Shown: positions 24,312-31,960 of the stretch, one piece after another
Layout of the letters: every line of letters starts with the position of its first letter
How positions within the stretch are numbered: the stretch's first letter is position 1
Translations under genes and position numbers: made by a program
NCBI GenBank assembly: GCA_012729495.1
Contig: JAAYCZ010000236.1
Span: forward strand, 1-32,298
DNA: 32,298 bases
Reading direction: 5' to 3'
From: Syntrophomonadaceae bacterium
GTDB lineage: Bacteria > Bacillota > Syntrophomonadia > Syntrophomonadales > Syntrophomonadaceae
The notes under the pieces: generated by a model
Told to the model about the DNA's origin: nothing
The model's input: only the letters and a program-made list of their open reading frames with translations
Database searches by the model: none

Positions 24312-24617
24312 ATGCGCAATGATATGAATGCACAACTGATGATAAAATGCCCGGGCTGCAAGAAGAGCCGTAACGAGTACAACTGGAGCTTAAAAACCGC
24401 TGCGCGTTATTCAATCGGCGCGGATACCTGCCCCACCCTGATCCAGGTGCTGCTGGCCTCTTTGGACGGGGACGAGGAAACTTTTGCTGGTTTCCGCCTG
24501 GTATGCCCCAAATGTAATTACGGTATAAACTATGAGGAGTTGGAAAAACCTGCTGCAGAAGAAATCCGGGCCTATGCTCGGGCGGTAGGGGAAGAGTATT
24601 GTTATTTCTGGTATTAA
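24312..24617 (+). CDS. Small Cys-rich protein, paralog B of a divergent pair
   Basis: A 101-residue protein of unknown function, about 40% identical by hand alignment to the product of the divergent gene at 23871-24173, with a single one-residue gap. The same cysteines occur (C13, C16, C40, C65, C68) plus one extra, C97. NEYNWSLKTAA, TCPTL, LVCPKC and VGEEY are conserved. Of two adjacent ATGs (24309, 24312) the second is used because it aligns with the paralog and is better spaced from AAGGGTGGA. The C-terminus (YCYFWY) is aromatic where paralog A is basic (YLRERF), so the two have diverged at the end. Cytoplasmic; zinc or metal binding is inferred only from the cysteine spacing. Confidence 0.8.
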   Translation: MRNDMNAQLMIKCPGCKKSRNEYNWSLKTAARYSIGADTCPTLIQVLLASLDGDEETFAGFRLVCPKCNYGINYEELEKPAAEEIRAYARAVGEEYCYFWY

Positions 24618-24666
24618 ACCTTCATTCAGGGGATTATTGATCCCGCCTCTTTAAAGCCGGACCGCT

Positions 24667-25497
24667 TCAAACGGAGAATTTATTTGCGCCGTCCTTTGAT
24701 CGGGATTGCTTTTGCAGTTTGTTTAGCCGGCGGTATTCCGGAGTATATACCGACAACCTTTTGACCTGTCGGGTCAATTTATTGGGCGGAGTCTGCAGCA
24801 GATGCTGCAGGGACTGAAACAAATCAGCCGGGATCTGATCGCGGCGGGCTTCACCGTGGGCAATCAGGAGGCTGGACGGCTGCAAAGCCCCCATTTTTTG
24901 GAAGGAAGCCTCCAGCCATTGAGGGAACATGACCGGCAGCGGAGTCTGGTAGCGGCCTTTGACTTCCAAAAAACAGTCGGCTGCATAAAGAAGAGATTCG
25001 CCGGCGTGATACAGTACCAGATCATGGGAGGTATGGCCCGGCACTGCCACCGCTTTCCATTCCGGGAAAAAGGGCAGGCTATCACCATCGGCCAGCACAT
25101 AGTCAGCCTGGATTCTGCTGTTGAACAGAGCTTTCTCCAATTTGCCGCGGGTGCGTCTGGCCACGCTTTGCATTAGGACGCAATCAATTACTTTTTGGAT
25201 AAAACCTCCCGGCCCGGCATACCAGCGATCCAACTCTTGATGGGCGGCCAGGGGGACGCCGAAATTTTTGCGCAATAGGACGGCGCCCCCGGCGTGATCC
25301 GGATGCATATGGGTTACCACTGCCAGTTTGATTTCTGCCGGTGAACGATGCAAATTCTGGCGGCAAAAATCTTCGATGCGTTTGACATCATTAACGGCGC
25401 CGCAGTCCAGCAGCAGCAAACCGTGTTCATATTCAGCCAGAAAAAGATTCTCTATATATCCCGGTATTATATGCAGAGTAAAAGTCTCCGAAGGCAC
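24667..25497 (-). CDS. MBL-fold metallo-hydrolase
   Basis: Metallo-beta-lactamase-fold hydrolase, 276 residues, cytoplasmic. The signature THMHPDHAGG gives H63, H65, D67 and H68; PGHTSHD (second metal-site histidine), AADCFLE (bridging aspartate) and IAHGEAR (last histidine) follow in the expected order, so the dinuclear site is complete. The C-terminal ~40 residues are basic (TRQVKRLSVYTPEYRRLNK) and may be a species-specific tail. GTG at 25497 has GAAGGTGA about five bases ahead. The general form fits glyoxalase II-like or lactonase-like thioesterases, but substrate cannot be told. It converges with paralog B across a weak 5-bp hairpin near 24630-24644. Confidence 0.85.
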   Translation of the reverse strand: MPSETFTLHIIPGYIENLFLAEYEHGLLLLDCGAVNDVKRIEDFCRQNLHRSPAEIKLAVVTHMHPDHAGGAVLLRKNFGVPLAAHQELDRWYAGPGGFIQKVIDCVLMQSVARRTRGKLEKALFNSRIQADYVLADGDSLPFFPEWKAVAVPGHTSHDLVLYHAGESLLYAADCFLEVKGRYQTPLPVMFPQWLEASFQKMGALQPSSLLIAHGEARRDQIPADLFQSLQHLLQTPPNKLTRQVKRLSVYTPEYRRLNKLQKQSRSKDGANKFSV

Positions 25498-25672
25498 GGC
25501 GTCACCTTCAATTTTATAATTGTCAATAAACTGATATATGATGGTAAAAACATGTTAATTATGAATTAATTATTCTCCATGGACATATAATTACCTCTTA
25601 AAATATTTTATCAGCGTTAGAATTTTCAATAAAATATACTTTAAAACGAAGGGGATAAATTTCAAAGTTATA

Positions 25673-25699
25673 TTGAAAATAGATTCATACAGGTATAAT
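25673..25699 (+). promoter_or_regulatory. Putative promoter of the UbiB-like operon
   Basis: TTGAAA (25673-25678) and a perfect TATAAT (25694-25699), 15 bp apart, which is short. It lies about 35 bp before the kinase start codon in an AT-rich stretch (25498-25733) that holds no gene I can support. Confidence 0.5.
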
Positions 25700-25733
25700 C
25701 ATACTAACAGCTTGTTTATAAGGAGACTGGAGC

Positions 25734-27407
25734 ATGAGATATAATTCCTGGGTAGGGATCAAGAGGTTTTTCCGGGTCATCAATCTATTTTTTCATATTT
25801 TCTGGTCTTTTTATTCTCTGAAGATAAAGGCCATCTGGCATCAACCCGGCTGGAAAGAAGAGCGCCGGGAGGAACTTTATGTTTCAGAAGCGCGTCGGTT
25901 TCGCAATACGGCCGTGGAAATGGGGGGACTGCTGATCAAACTGGGGCAGTTCTTCAGCACCAGGGTGGATGTATTTCCGCAGAGCACCACCCGGGAGCTG
26001 GCCAATCTGCAGGATGAGGTGCCGGCAGTAGATTTTAAAGATATGTGTCAGGTGCTGGAAAGTGAATTTGGCAAACCGCTGCATGAAATCTATCCGGCTA
26101 TGAATCCAATACCTCTGGCCTCCGCTTCTTTGGGACAGGTCCATGAGGCAGAGCTCTTCGGTGGTCAGAAGGTAGCCGTAAAGGTATTGCGGCCCAATAT
26201 TGAAAAACTGATTGATATTGATTTACGGGCGGTACGTCAGGTGATCGGCTGGGTAAAATTTTTTACCGACTGGCAGCAGTGGGTGGATTTTGACGCCATT
26301 TACCGGGAATTTGAGGAAACCTTGCGGGAAGAGCTCAACTACCTGCAGGAAGGGAAAAATGCTGAGACGATTGCGGCCAACAACGTGGCCGATAACGATC
26401 TGATCGTTCCCCGAATCTATTGGGACTACACCCGCCAGCGAGTACTTACCATGGAATTCGTAGACGGATACAAGGTGACCGATTATGCAGGTCTGCAACA
26501 GGCCGGTATTAACCGATCCAAACTGGCCAGCCGCTTGTTGGAGATCTATGTGAAACAGATCCTGGTGGATGGGTTCTTTCATGCTGATCCGCATCCCGGC
26601 AATTTGTTTATCGACCCGGACGGCAGGGTGATTATGATCGATTTTGGGATGGTAGGAACGATCTCACCGGAATTGAAAGAGAAGCTGATCAAAATGGTCC
26701 TGGCCATGGTCGACCGGGATAATTTACAGGTGGTTTACTATTTGAAACAGGTAGGATTTTTGCGCAGGGATGCCGATGAAAATCTGATTGCTCGGGCGGT
26801 AGGGGTGTTTTTGGAACAGTTACTGGGGCAAGGTACGGATCTGTTTGATAATGATCTGAAAGATCTTCTGGAAGATTTGGAAGAAATCTTATATGAGCAG
26901 CCTTTTCAAATCCCGGCCCGGTTTACCTTTTTGGGAAGGGCGCTGGGCACCCTGTACGGAATATGTATCGGGCTGGATAAAGATATCAGTTTCCTGGATG
27001 CAGGCAAACCGTATCTTAAACAGTTCATGCCTGAAGAGGCCCGGCCTTTGAAAATGATAAAGGATAAAGCAACGGTTTTGGCGAGTTCCCTGATCGAAGT
27101 TCCGCCGCTCCTGGCCAAGGTATTGCGGCAGGCGGAAAGAGGAGACCTGGAGCTGAAGCTGCCGCTGAAAAATATGCAGGAAACATTGGAGCAAAATACC
27201 CGCACCAGCCTTGCTATTGCTTGGGGAATCGTTTTGGGGGCAGCAATGTTTAGCACGGTCTATCTTTATGTAAATGGTTTTATTATTGAAGCCCGCTGGG
27301 GCGCGGGGGCAACGCTGATCGCCGCTTTGATTTTTATCAGCAAAACCAGGAATCAGGGCCGTAAACGCTTCCTGCACCATCCGGAAGGAATAAAAAAGAC
27401 CCGCTAA
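25734..27407 (+). CDS. UbiB/ABC1/AarF atypical kinase-like protein
   Basis: Membrane-associated member of the UbiB protein-kinase-like family, 557 residues. The family-specific KxGQ motif is at 69-72 (LIKLGQFFSTR), the alanine-rich loop at 128-134 (LASASLG) replaces the glycine loop of normal kinases, the ATP lysine is K150 (VAVKVLRP), the catalytic block HADPHPGN is at 283-290 and DFG at 303-305. Two membrane segments fill about 495-540. UbiB proteins support ubiquinone synthesis in proteobacteria; a strict anaerobe lacks ubiquinone, so here the target may be another isoprenoid lipid. AAGGAG lies nine bases before the ATG. A LysE-like exporter gene begins 13 bp downstream. Confidence 0.92.
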   Translation: MRYNSWVGIKRFFRVINLFFHIFWSFYSLKIKAIWHQPGWKEERREELYVSEARRFRNTAVEMGGLLIKLGQFFSTRVDVFPQSTTRELANLQDEVPAVDFKDMCQVLESEFGKPLHEIYPAMNPIPLASASLGQVHEAELFGGQKVAVKVLRPNIEKLIDIDLRAVRQVIGWVKFFTDWQQWVDFDAIYREFEETLREELNYLQEGKNAETIAANNVADNDLIVPRIYWDYTRQRVLTMEFVDGYKVTDYAGLQQAGINRSKLASRLLEIYVKQILVDGFFHADPHPGNLFIDPDGRVIMIDFGMVGTISPELKEKLIKMVLAMVDRDNLQVVYYLKQVGFLRRDADENLIARAVGVFLEQLLGQGTDLFDNDLKDLLEDLEEILYEQPFQIPARFTFLGRALGTLYGICIGLDKDISFLDAGKPYLKQFMPEEARPLKMIKDKATVLASSLIEVPPLLAKVLRQAERGDLELKLPLKNMQETLEQNTRTSLAIAWGIVLGAAMFSTVYLYVNGFIIEARWGAGATLIAALIFISKTRNQGRKRFLHHPEGIKKTR

Positions 27408-27420
27408 ATGAGGTGTTCCT

Positions 27421-28056
27421 GTGCTCGCCATTTTTTTCAAATCATTGCTAATCGCCTATTCCGGTGCCGTTATGCCGGGCAGCGTTTTTACTTATACCGT
27501 AGACCGGAGCCTGCGCTATGGAATCAAAGCTGGAGTGCTGGTATCGCTGGGGCATGCCCTGCTGGAACTGATATTGGTGATCCTATTATTTATCGGCGCC
27601 GGCCGGTATCTGGCGGCAGAATCAGCCGGCATCACCATCGGTCTGATTGGGGGCATAGTGCTGGTTTATCTAGGATATCAGATGATCAGAGACGTTTATT
27701 TGGATAGAGTCTCCCTGGAGACGGAGGAGATGTATAATAACAGGCCGGGCGGCATGTTTGCGGCCGGTATGGTGTTAAGTGCCGCCAACCCCTATTTTTT
27801 AATCTGGTGGTCGGCGGTGGGATTGGCTTTGATCATGAGTTCTTATAATTCTCTGGGAGCACTGGGGATTGCCATTTTTTATCTGGGTCATATCCTGGGG
27901 GATATTTCCTGGTATACTTTCGTGGCGGCGATGGTCAGCAAGACTCGACATCTGCTGAACATTAAAGTATATAAAACCATCATCGTGGTTCTGGCCTTGT
28001 GCCTGGTCGGCTTCGGCGCCAGCTTTTTTGCAGACAGCATCAGACATATCATGTAA
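27421..28056 (+). CDS. LysE/RhtB family exporter
   Basis: Inner-membrane exporter of the LysE superfamily, typically for amino acids or their derivatives. 211 residues with six hydrophobic segments. The first segment carries AYSGAVMPGSVFTYTV, matching the family's PGP-like signature near the N-terminus; LSAANPYFLIWW in the second half is the duplicated NP motif. GTG at 27421 has GAGGTG five bases ahead. It lies 13 bp after the UbiB-like gene and 21 bp before rsgA, so the three are probably one transcript. The substrate is not predictable. Confidence 0.85.
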   Translation: MLAIFFKSLLIAYSGAVMPGSVFTYTVDRSLRYGIKAGVLVSLGHALLELILVILLFIGAGRYLAAESAGITIGLIGGIVLVYLGYQMIRDVYLDRVSLETEEMYNNRPGGMFAAGMVLSAANPYFLIWWSAVGLALIMSSYNSLGALGIAIFYLGHILGDISWYTFVAAMVSKTRHLLNIKVYKTIIVVLALCLVGFGASFFADSIRHIM

Positions 28057-28077
28057 AAACGGAGAAAGGTGAGATTC

Positions 28078-29151
28078 TTGGAAAACCGAGCAATTGATTT
28101 GGGATTTACGGAGCATTATCAACGAGAGGCCGCCCATTACCAAGATTTATTTCTGGGACGGGTCATCGCCCAATACAAGGATTTGTATAAAGTGGCCACA
28201 CTGGACAACGAATTGATGGCGGAAATAACCGGCAAGCTGCGTCACTTATCCGATGCGCTGTCCGATTATCCGGCGGTGGGTGACTTTGTCATGCTCGATC
28301 GGGCCAGCGACCAGTCCGGCAACGCCATCATTCACAGCATCTTACCCCGTAAAAGTGTCTTTGTACGTAAAGCGGCGGGTACCTCCCAGGAGGTGCAAAT
28401 TATTGCCGCCAATATTGATACCGTTTTTATTTGCATGTCTCTAAATCAGGATTTTAATCTGCGCCGGCTGGAACGCTATCTGGCGATTGCCTGGGACAGT
28501 GGGGCGATTCCAGTGATCGTTCTGACCAAGGCGGATTTATGCCGGGAGTTGCCGGTCAGACTGGCTGAAGTTGAGGCGATTGCCATTGGCGTTGACGTGG
28601 TGGTCACCTCCAGTATAACCGAGGATGGCTGCAAGGCCATATTGACCTATCTAAAATCCGGTCAGACTGTGGCCTTTATGGGTTCTTCGGGGGTGGGCAA
28701 ATCAACCCTGATCAACCGCCTGATTGGCGCAGACATTATTGCTACCCGGGAAATAAGGAAGGATGATAAAGGCAGACACACCACCACCGTACGGGAACTG
28801 TTCGTCATTCCTTCCGGCGGGGCGGTAATTGACACCCCCGGTATGCGTGAACTGGGGATTGAAAGCGTAAACTTGAGCAAGACCTTCGCCGACATAGATG
28901 AACTGGCGGCCAAATGCCGCTTCAATGACTGCCGCCATGAGAGAGAACCGGGTTGTGCGGTGCGCCAGGCGATTGAGGGGGGATTGATCGATGAAGAGCG
29001 TCTGATCAGTTATAAGAAACTGCAAAAAGAAGCCAAATATGAAGGTCTCACCTCACGACAAATCGAAAATGAAAAAATTAATGACATGTTTGCCGAGTTT
29101 GACGGCATAAAAAATGCCCGGGATTATATAAAGTCTAGAAAGAAAAGATAA
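28078..29151 (+). CDS. rsgA: Ribosome small-subunit-dependent GTPase RsgA
   Basis: Circularly permuted GTPase that checks late 30S subunit assembly. About 357 residues, slightly longer than the common ~300, from an extended N-terminus before the OB fold. Order of motifs is permuted as expected: G4 TKAD (about 150-153) comes first, then G1 GSSGVGKS (about 202-209), G2 region with RHTTT and G3 DTPG (about 252-255). The C-terminal zinc site is C-N4-C-x-H-x5-C (KCRFNDCRHEREPGC). TTG at 28078 is preferred since AAGGTGA lies about five bases ahead; GTG at 28069 is an alternative. It ends the UbiB-LysE-RsgA cluster and is followed by the tyrS leader. Confidence 0.93.
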   Translation: MENRAIDLGFTEHYQREAAHYQDLFLGRVIAQYKDLYKVATLDNELMAEITGKLRHLSDALSDYPAVGDFVMLDRASDQSGNAIIHSILPRKSVFVRKAAGTSQEVQIIAANIDTVFICMSLNQDFNLRRLERYLAIAWDSGAIPVIVLTKADLCRELPVRLAEVEAIAIGVDVVVTSSITEDGCKAILTYLKSGQTVAFMGSSGVGKSTLINRLIGADIIATREIRKDDKGRHTTTVRELFVIPSGGAVIDTPGMRELGIESVNLSKTFADIDELAAKCRFNDCRHEREPGCAVRQAIEGGLIDEERLISYKKLQKEAKYEGLTSRQIENEKINDMFAEFDGIKNARDYIKSRKKR

Positions 29152-29192
29152 ATCCCACCAAGATGCTTTAAAAATTAATCCCTGCTCATGGC

Positions 29193-29221
29193 TTTACATT
29201 TATGGTCTCCTCTATTAAAAT
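29193..29221 (+). promoter_or_regulatory. Promoter of the tyrS T-box transcript
   Basis: TTTACA (29193-29198) and TAAAAT (29216-29221), each one base from consensus, with the ideal 17-bp spacing; predicted start near 29228, just ahead of the T-box stem I. Confidence 0.65.
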
Positions 29222-29229
29222 CTAAATAA

Positions 29230-29495
29230 TCGATGGTAAAAAAGCGATGAAGAGAACAAGTAGGTCAGTTCCCCATCTTGCAGAGAGCATCCGGCAGGTG
29301 AAAGGATGCAGATGCACTGATTCGAATACATCTTGGAGCTGCGGCCTGAAATAACAGTAGGGTTCGACGGGTGCGCCCGATACAGCGTCAGAGTGCCTCG
29401 GCACTCGTTAAGGAAAATTTCGTGAGGAATTTTCGCTTCAGAGGTGGTACCGCAGTATTTTGCCCTCTGTTCCATAGGGAACGGAGGGCTTTTTT
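29230..29495 (+). promoter_or_regulatory. T-box riboswitch, tyrosine-specific
   Basis: Leader RNA that reads the charging state of tRNA-Tyr and controls termination ahead of tyrS. Stem I begins near 29240 (GCGATGAAGAGAACAAGTAG), with distal-loop elements around 29284-29310 (AGAGAGCATCCGG and GGTGAAAGGATGC). The likely specifier codon is TAC at 29327-29329 in GAATACA, which fits tyrosine. The conserved T-box GAGGTGGTACCGCAG is at 29441-29455; its TGGT (29445-29448) pairs with the uncharged tRNA 3' end. The intrinsic terminator follows at 29462. An extra small hairpin GAGTGCC/GGCACTC lies between. Confidence 0.93.
29462..29495 (+). terminator. T-box regulated terminator
   Basis: 12-bp stem GCCCTCTGTTCC/GGAACGGAGGGC (one G-T pair) with loop ATAG and six T residues. 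It should be replaced by the antiterminator formed with the T-box when uncharged tRNA-Tyr binds. Confidence 0.92.
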
Positions 29496-29525
29496 ATCAA
29501 AAGTCCGCAAAGGAGTGTTGGTGTA

Positions 29526-30746
29526 ATGAAAATTTATGATGAATTGATAGCCCGGGGTCTCATTGCCCAGGTCACAGACGAAGAACAAATCAAAGAACTT
29601 GTTAATAGCGGCCAAGCCATTTTTTACATTGGCTTTGATCCCACGGCTGATTCTCTGCACGTTGGTCATTTCATGGCCCTTTGCCTGATGAAACGGTTGC
29701 AAATGGCAGGCAACAAACCGGTGGTGCTGATCGGCGGCGGGACTGCCTATATCGGCGACCCTTCCGGCCGCAGTGATCTGCGTACTATAATGACGCCCGA
29801 AATCATCAAGCACAATAGCGAGTGTTTCAAGAAGCAGATGGAAAAATTTATTGAATTCGGTGATGACAAAGCCATCATGGTCAATAATGCCGATTGGCTG
29901 TTGAAGCTGAATTATGTTGAATTGCTGCGGGAGGTCGGAAACTGCTTTTCGGTAAACAATATGCTGCGAGCCGAATGTTATAAGCAGCGAATGGAAAAAG
30001 GCTTGTCCTTCCTGGAATTCAACTATATGATTATGCAGTCCTACGATTTTTATTATTTGTTCCAGCATTATGGCTGTAACATGCAGTTCGGCGGAGACGA
30101 CCAGTGGTCCAACATGCTCGGCGGCACCGAACTCATTCGCCGCAAGCTGGGGAAAGACTCCTATGCCATGACAATTACCCTGCTTCTGAATACGGAAGGC
30201 AATAAGATGGGAAAAACCGCCAAGGGAGCGGTTTGGCTCGATCCGGCCAAAACCAGTCCTTACGAATTCTTTCAATACTGGCGCAACATCGATGATGCAG
30301 ATGTTCTCAAATGCCTGCGGATGCTCACCTTCCTTCCTCTGGAGCAAATTGACGCCATGGATCAATGGGAAGGCAGCCAGCTAAACGTTGCCAAGGAAAT
30401 ATTGGCCTATGAACTGACCAAGCTGGTTCACAACGAGGCGGAAGCCGAAAAAGCCAAAGCCACTTCCCACGCTCTTTTTGCTGGGGGAATCGACGCCAAC
30501 ATGCCGACGACCGAAATTGCAATCGGACAACTGGAAGATGGCGCTATCGGTATGGTTGAACTGATGGTTGCGAGCAAGCTTGCAGCCTCCAAGAGCGAAG
30601 CCAGACGCCTGATCCAACAGGGAGGCGTATTTGTTGACGACGTGAAGGTTGAATCTACTGATGCCATGATTACTGCGGAACAGCTGAAAAACGGAATAAA
30701 AATACGCAAAGGCAAGAAAACGTACCACAAAATATTCCTAAAATAA
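29526..30746 (+). CDS. tyrS: Tyrosyl-tRNA synthetase
   Basis: Class I synthetase that charges tRNA-Tyr. 406 residues. HVGH (45-48, in DSLHVGHFMAL) and KMGKT (227-231) are the two ATP signature motifs; QFGGDDQWSNMLGG forms part of the tyrosine pocket. The C-terminal ~65 residues form an S4 RNA-binding domain (SKSEARRLIQQGGVFVDDVKV). AAAGGAG lies ten bases before ATG at 29526. Expression is controlled by the T-box at 29230-29495. The gene ends at a long hairpin without a T-tract. Confidence 0.96.
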   Translation: MKIYDELIARGLIAQVTDEEQIKELVNSGQAIFYIGFDPTADSLHVGHFMALCLMKRLQMAGNKPVVLIGGGTAYIGDPSGRSDLRTIMTPEIIKHNSECFKKQMEKFIEFGDDKAIMVNNADWLLKLNYVELLREVGNCFSVNNMLRAECYKQRMEKGLSFLEFNYMIMQSYDFYYLFQHYGCNMQFGGDDQWSNMLGGTELIRRKLGKDSYAMTITLLLNTEGNKMGKTAKGAVWLDPAKTSPYEFFQYWRNIDDADVLKCLRMLTFLPLEQIDAMDQWEGSQLNVAKEILAYELTKLVHNEAEAEKAKATSHALFAGGIDANMPTTEIAIGQLEDGAIGMVELMVASKLAASKSEARRLIQQGGVFVDDVKVESTDAMITAEQLKNGIKIRKGKKTYHKIFLK

Positions 30747-30756
30747 ACGATGGAAA

Positions 30757-30789
30757 TATGAGGGGCGATCTTTCCATTCGCCCCTCATA
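30757..30789 (+). terminator. Hairpin after tyrS
   Basis: Perfect 12-bp stem TATGAGGGGCGA/TCGCCCCTCATA with a 9-nt loop, 11 bases after the stop codon. The sequence after it (AATTCAG) has no T-run, so it is either a weak terminator or protects the mRNA end. Confidence 0.6.
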
Positions 30790-30800
30790 AATTCAGCGCA

Positions 30801-30880
30801 AGTAAAAATTCGTCAGCAACCCCCCGTTTTCGCCCTCCTGGAAACCCCGCCCCATGGGCACCCCGCCTGCAGTAAAAATT
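30801..30880. repeat. C-rich patch between 10-bp direct repeats
   Basis: AGTAAAAATT occurs at 30801-30810 and again at 30871-30880, exactly 70 bases apart. Between them the plus strand is strongly C-rich with runs of four to six C, so the minus strand carries G-tracts GGGG, GGGG, GGGG, GGG and GGGGGG that could form a G-quadruplex. No gene is visible in 30790-31006 otherwise. Confidence 0.5.
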
Positions 30881-31006
30881 AAACCGGTTCTTCATACAAT
30901 TAATTCTGTCTTGTGTTAAAATATCCCTGTAATGATTTATTAATGGAAATACATATAGGAGCCTTGTTATTGCGATTTCTATATAATTGGAATGGAGGTA
31001 TAGAAA

Positions 31007-31546
31007 TTGTATTTTTCCCCCAAAGATATGTTAAATACGGCGGTGAAGGTCGTGAGTCTGATAATGTTGCTTCAGGCTTTAAAGGGATTTATCGAACTTA
31101 TACCTTTAATGGCGTTAAACCATGAGTTTACGGCCCGCTGGGAGGTGTGGCAGGTATTGCTGTCTTTTATTTCACCGCTTGCTTTATTAATAATCGGATT
31201 GTTTATGTTAAGATATGCCAACCGGTTGACTGAATCTTTGTGGAAAACTGATGAGCCGGAATCAGAGGCACAACCCAACGCAAGCCTTTTTCAGTTGGCG
31301 GTTAAAATCACCGGTCTGATCTTAATCGTTTTTGCTCTCCCCCAGGCGGTGCAGATATTGGGAAATATTCTATATATTAAGTCAATCTCAGGTGCTATAA
31401 GTACGGTTACGCAAAACCAATTTGTGTTTAACAATTTGCTCTCCGCCTTGGTAAGCCTGCTCTTTGGAAGCTATCTTTTATGTGGTGGCCGCCTTTTCTA
31501 TCGCATGGCTTTTCCCGGTCGTGAAGAATCAGATAATACTCTGTAA
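31007..31546 (+). CDS. Four-helix membrane protein with internal duplication, unknown function
   Basis: Integral membrane protein of 179 residues that I do not recognise. Four hydrophobic segments lie at about 14-34, 47-66, 98-118 and 135-158. The two halves resemble each other: AVKVVSLIMLLQALKGFIEL in the first and AVKITGLILIVFALPQAVQI in the second, each followed by a second helix that ends in an Arg-rich exit (MLRYANRL and GGRLFYRMAF). A hydrophilic acidic linker (KTDEPESEAQPNAS) joins them. TTG at 31007 follows GGAGG by eight bases. The next two genes are also small membrane or secreted proteins on the same strand. Confidence 0.75.
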   Translation: MYFSPKDMLNTAVKVVSLIMLLQALKGFIELIPLMALNHEFTARWEVWQVLLSFISPLALLIIGLFMLRYANRLTESLWKTDEPESEAQPNASLFQLAVKITGLILIVFALPQAVQILGNILYIKSISGAISTVTQNQFVFNNLLSALVSLLFGSYLLCGGRLFYRMAFPGREESDNTL

Positions 31547-31619
31547 ATTAGAATAACTTGAGGGAAATTAAAAAGATTATGATAAGCAATTAGTACTATG
31601 GAAGGAGTATGTTTAAAGT

Positions 31620-31898
31620 ATGGAATTTATTTTAGCAATAATTTTTTGGATAATTGGCTTATGGATCCTGTATTGTGTAATTAAGAGTGCAATAGACAAC
31701 TCCGAGACAGCTCAAAATATTAAAATATTAACCAATATGTTGAGTAAAGAATATTCCTCTACGGTATGCAAGGATGAAAACGACCAGGAAATGGATATAT
31801 CTATAGATAGATGCCCTGCATGCGGAGCGAAAATCTCCGAACAAGATGAGGCGTGTTCTTCCTGCGGATTAAAGATTATTTCAGAAATACGAGAGTAA
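31620..31898 (+). CDS. Small membrane protein with C-terminal zinc ribbon
   Basis: A 92-residue protein, unrecognised. One hydrophobic segment at about 3-22 is followed by a polar linker and a C-terminal zinc-ribbon-like module C65-PA-C68 and C79-SS-C82 (RCPACGAKISEQDEACSSCG). Similar tail modules occur in many membrane-tethered proteins of Firmicutes. ATG at 31620 is 12 bases from AAGGAG; a nearer ATG at 31609 is out of frame and leads to a very short ORF. It lies 73 bp after the preceding membrane protein gene and 62 bp before the next secreted protein. Confidence 0.68.
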   Translation: MEFILAIIFWIIGLWILYCVIKSAIDNSETAQNIKILTNMLSKEYSSTVCKDENDQEMDISIDRCPACGAKISEQDEACSSCGLKIISEIRE

Positions 31899-31960
31899 GT
31901 GACATGTGATTTTAAGAGTAATTAAAAGAAAATGGAAGTTTATTAAGGGAGTTATATATC

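Noticed and set aside
25348-25569. 73-codon plus-strand open frame at the 5' end of the MBL gene
   Set aside because: Mostly antisense to the N-terminal part of the MBL-fold protein; the rest is AT-rich non-coding sequence.
29388-30365. 325-codon open frame on the minus strand opposite tyrS
   Set aside because: Antisense to tyrS and its T-box, both unambiguous.
30913-31125. 70-codon plus-strand open frame overlapping the 31.0 kb membrane protein gene
   Set aside because: The overlapping frame starting at TTG 31007 has the GGAGG site and membrane helices; this one has neither.
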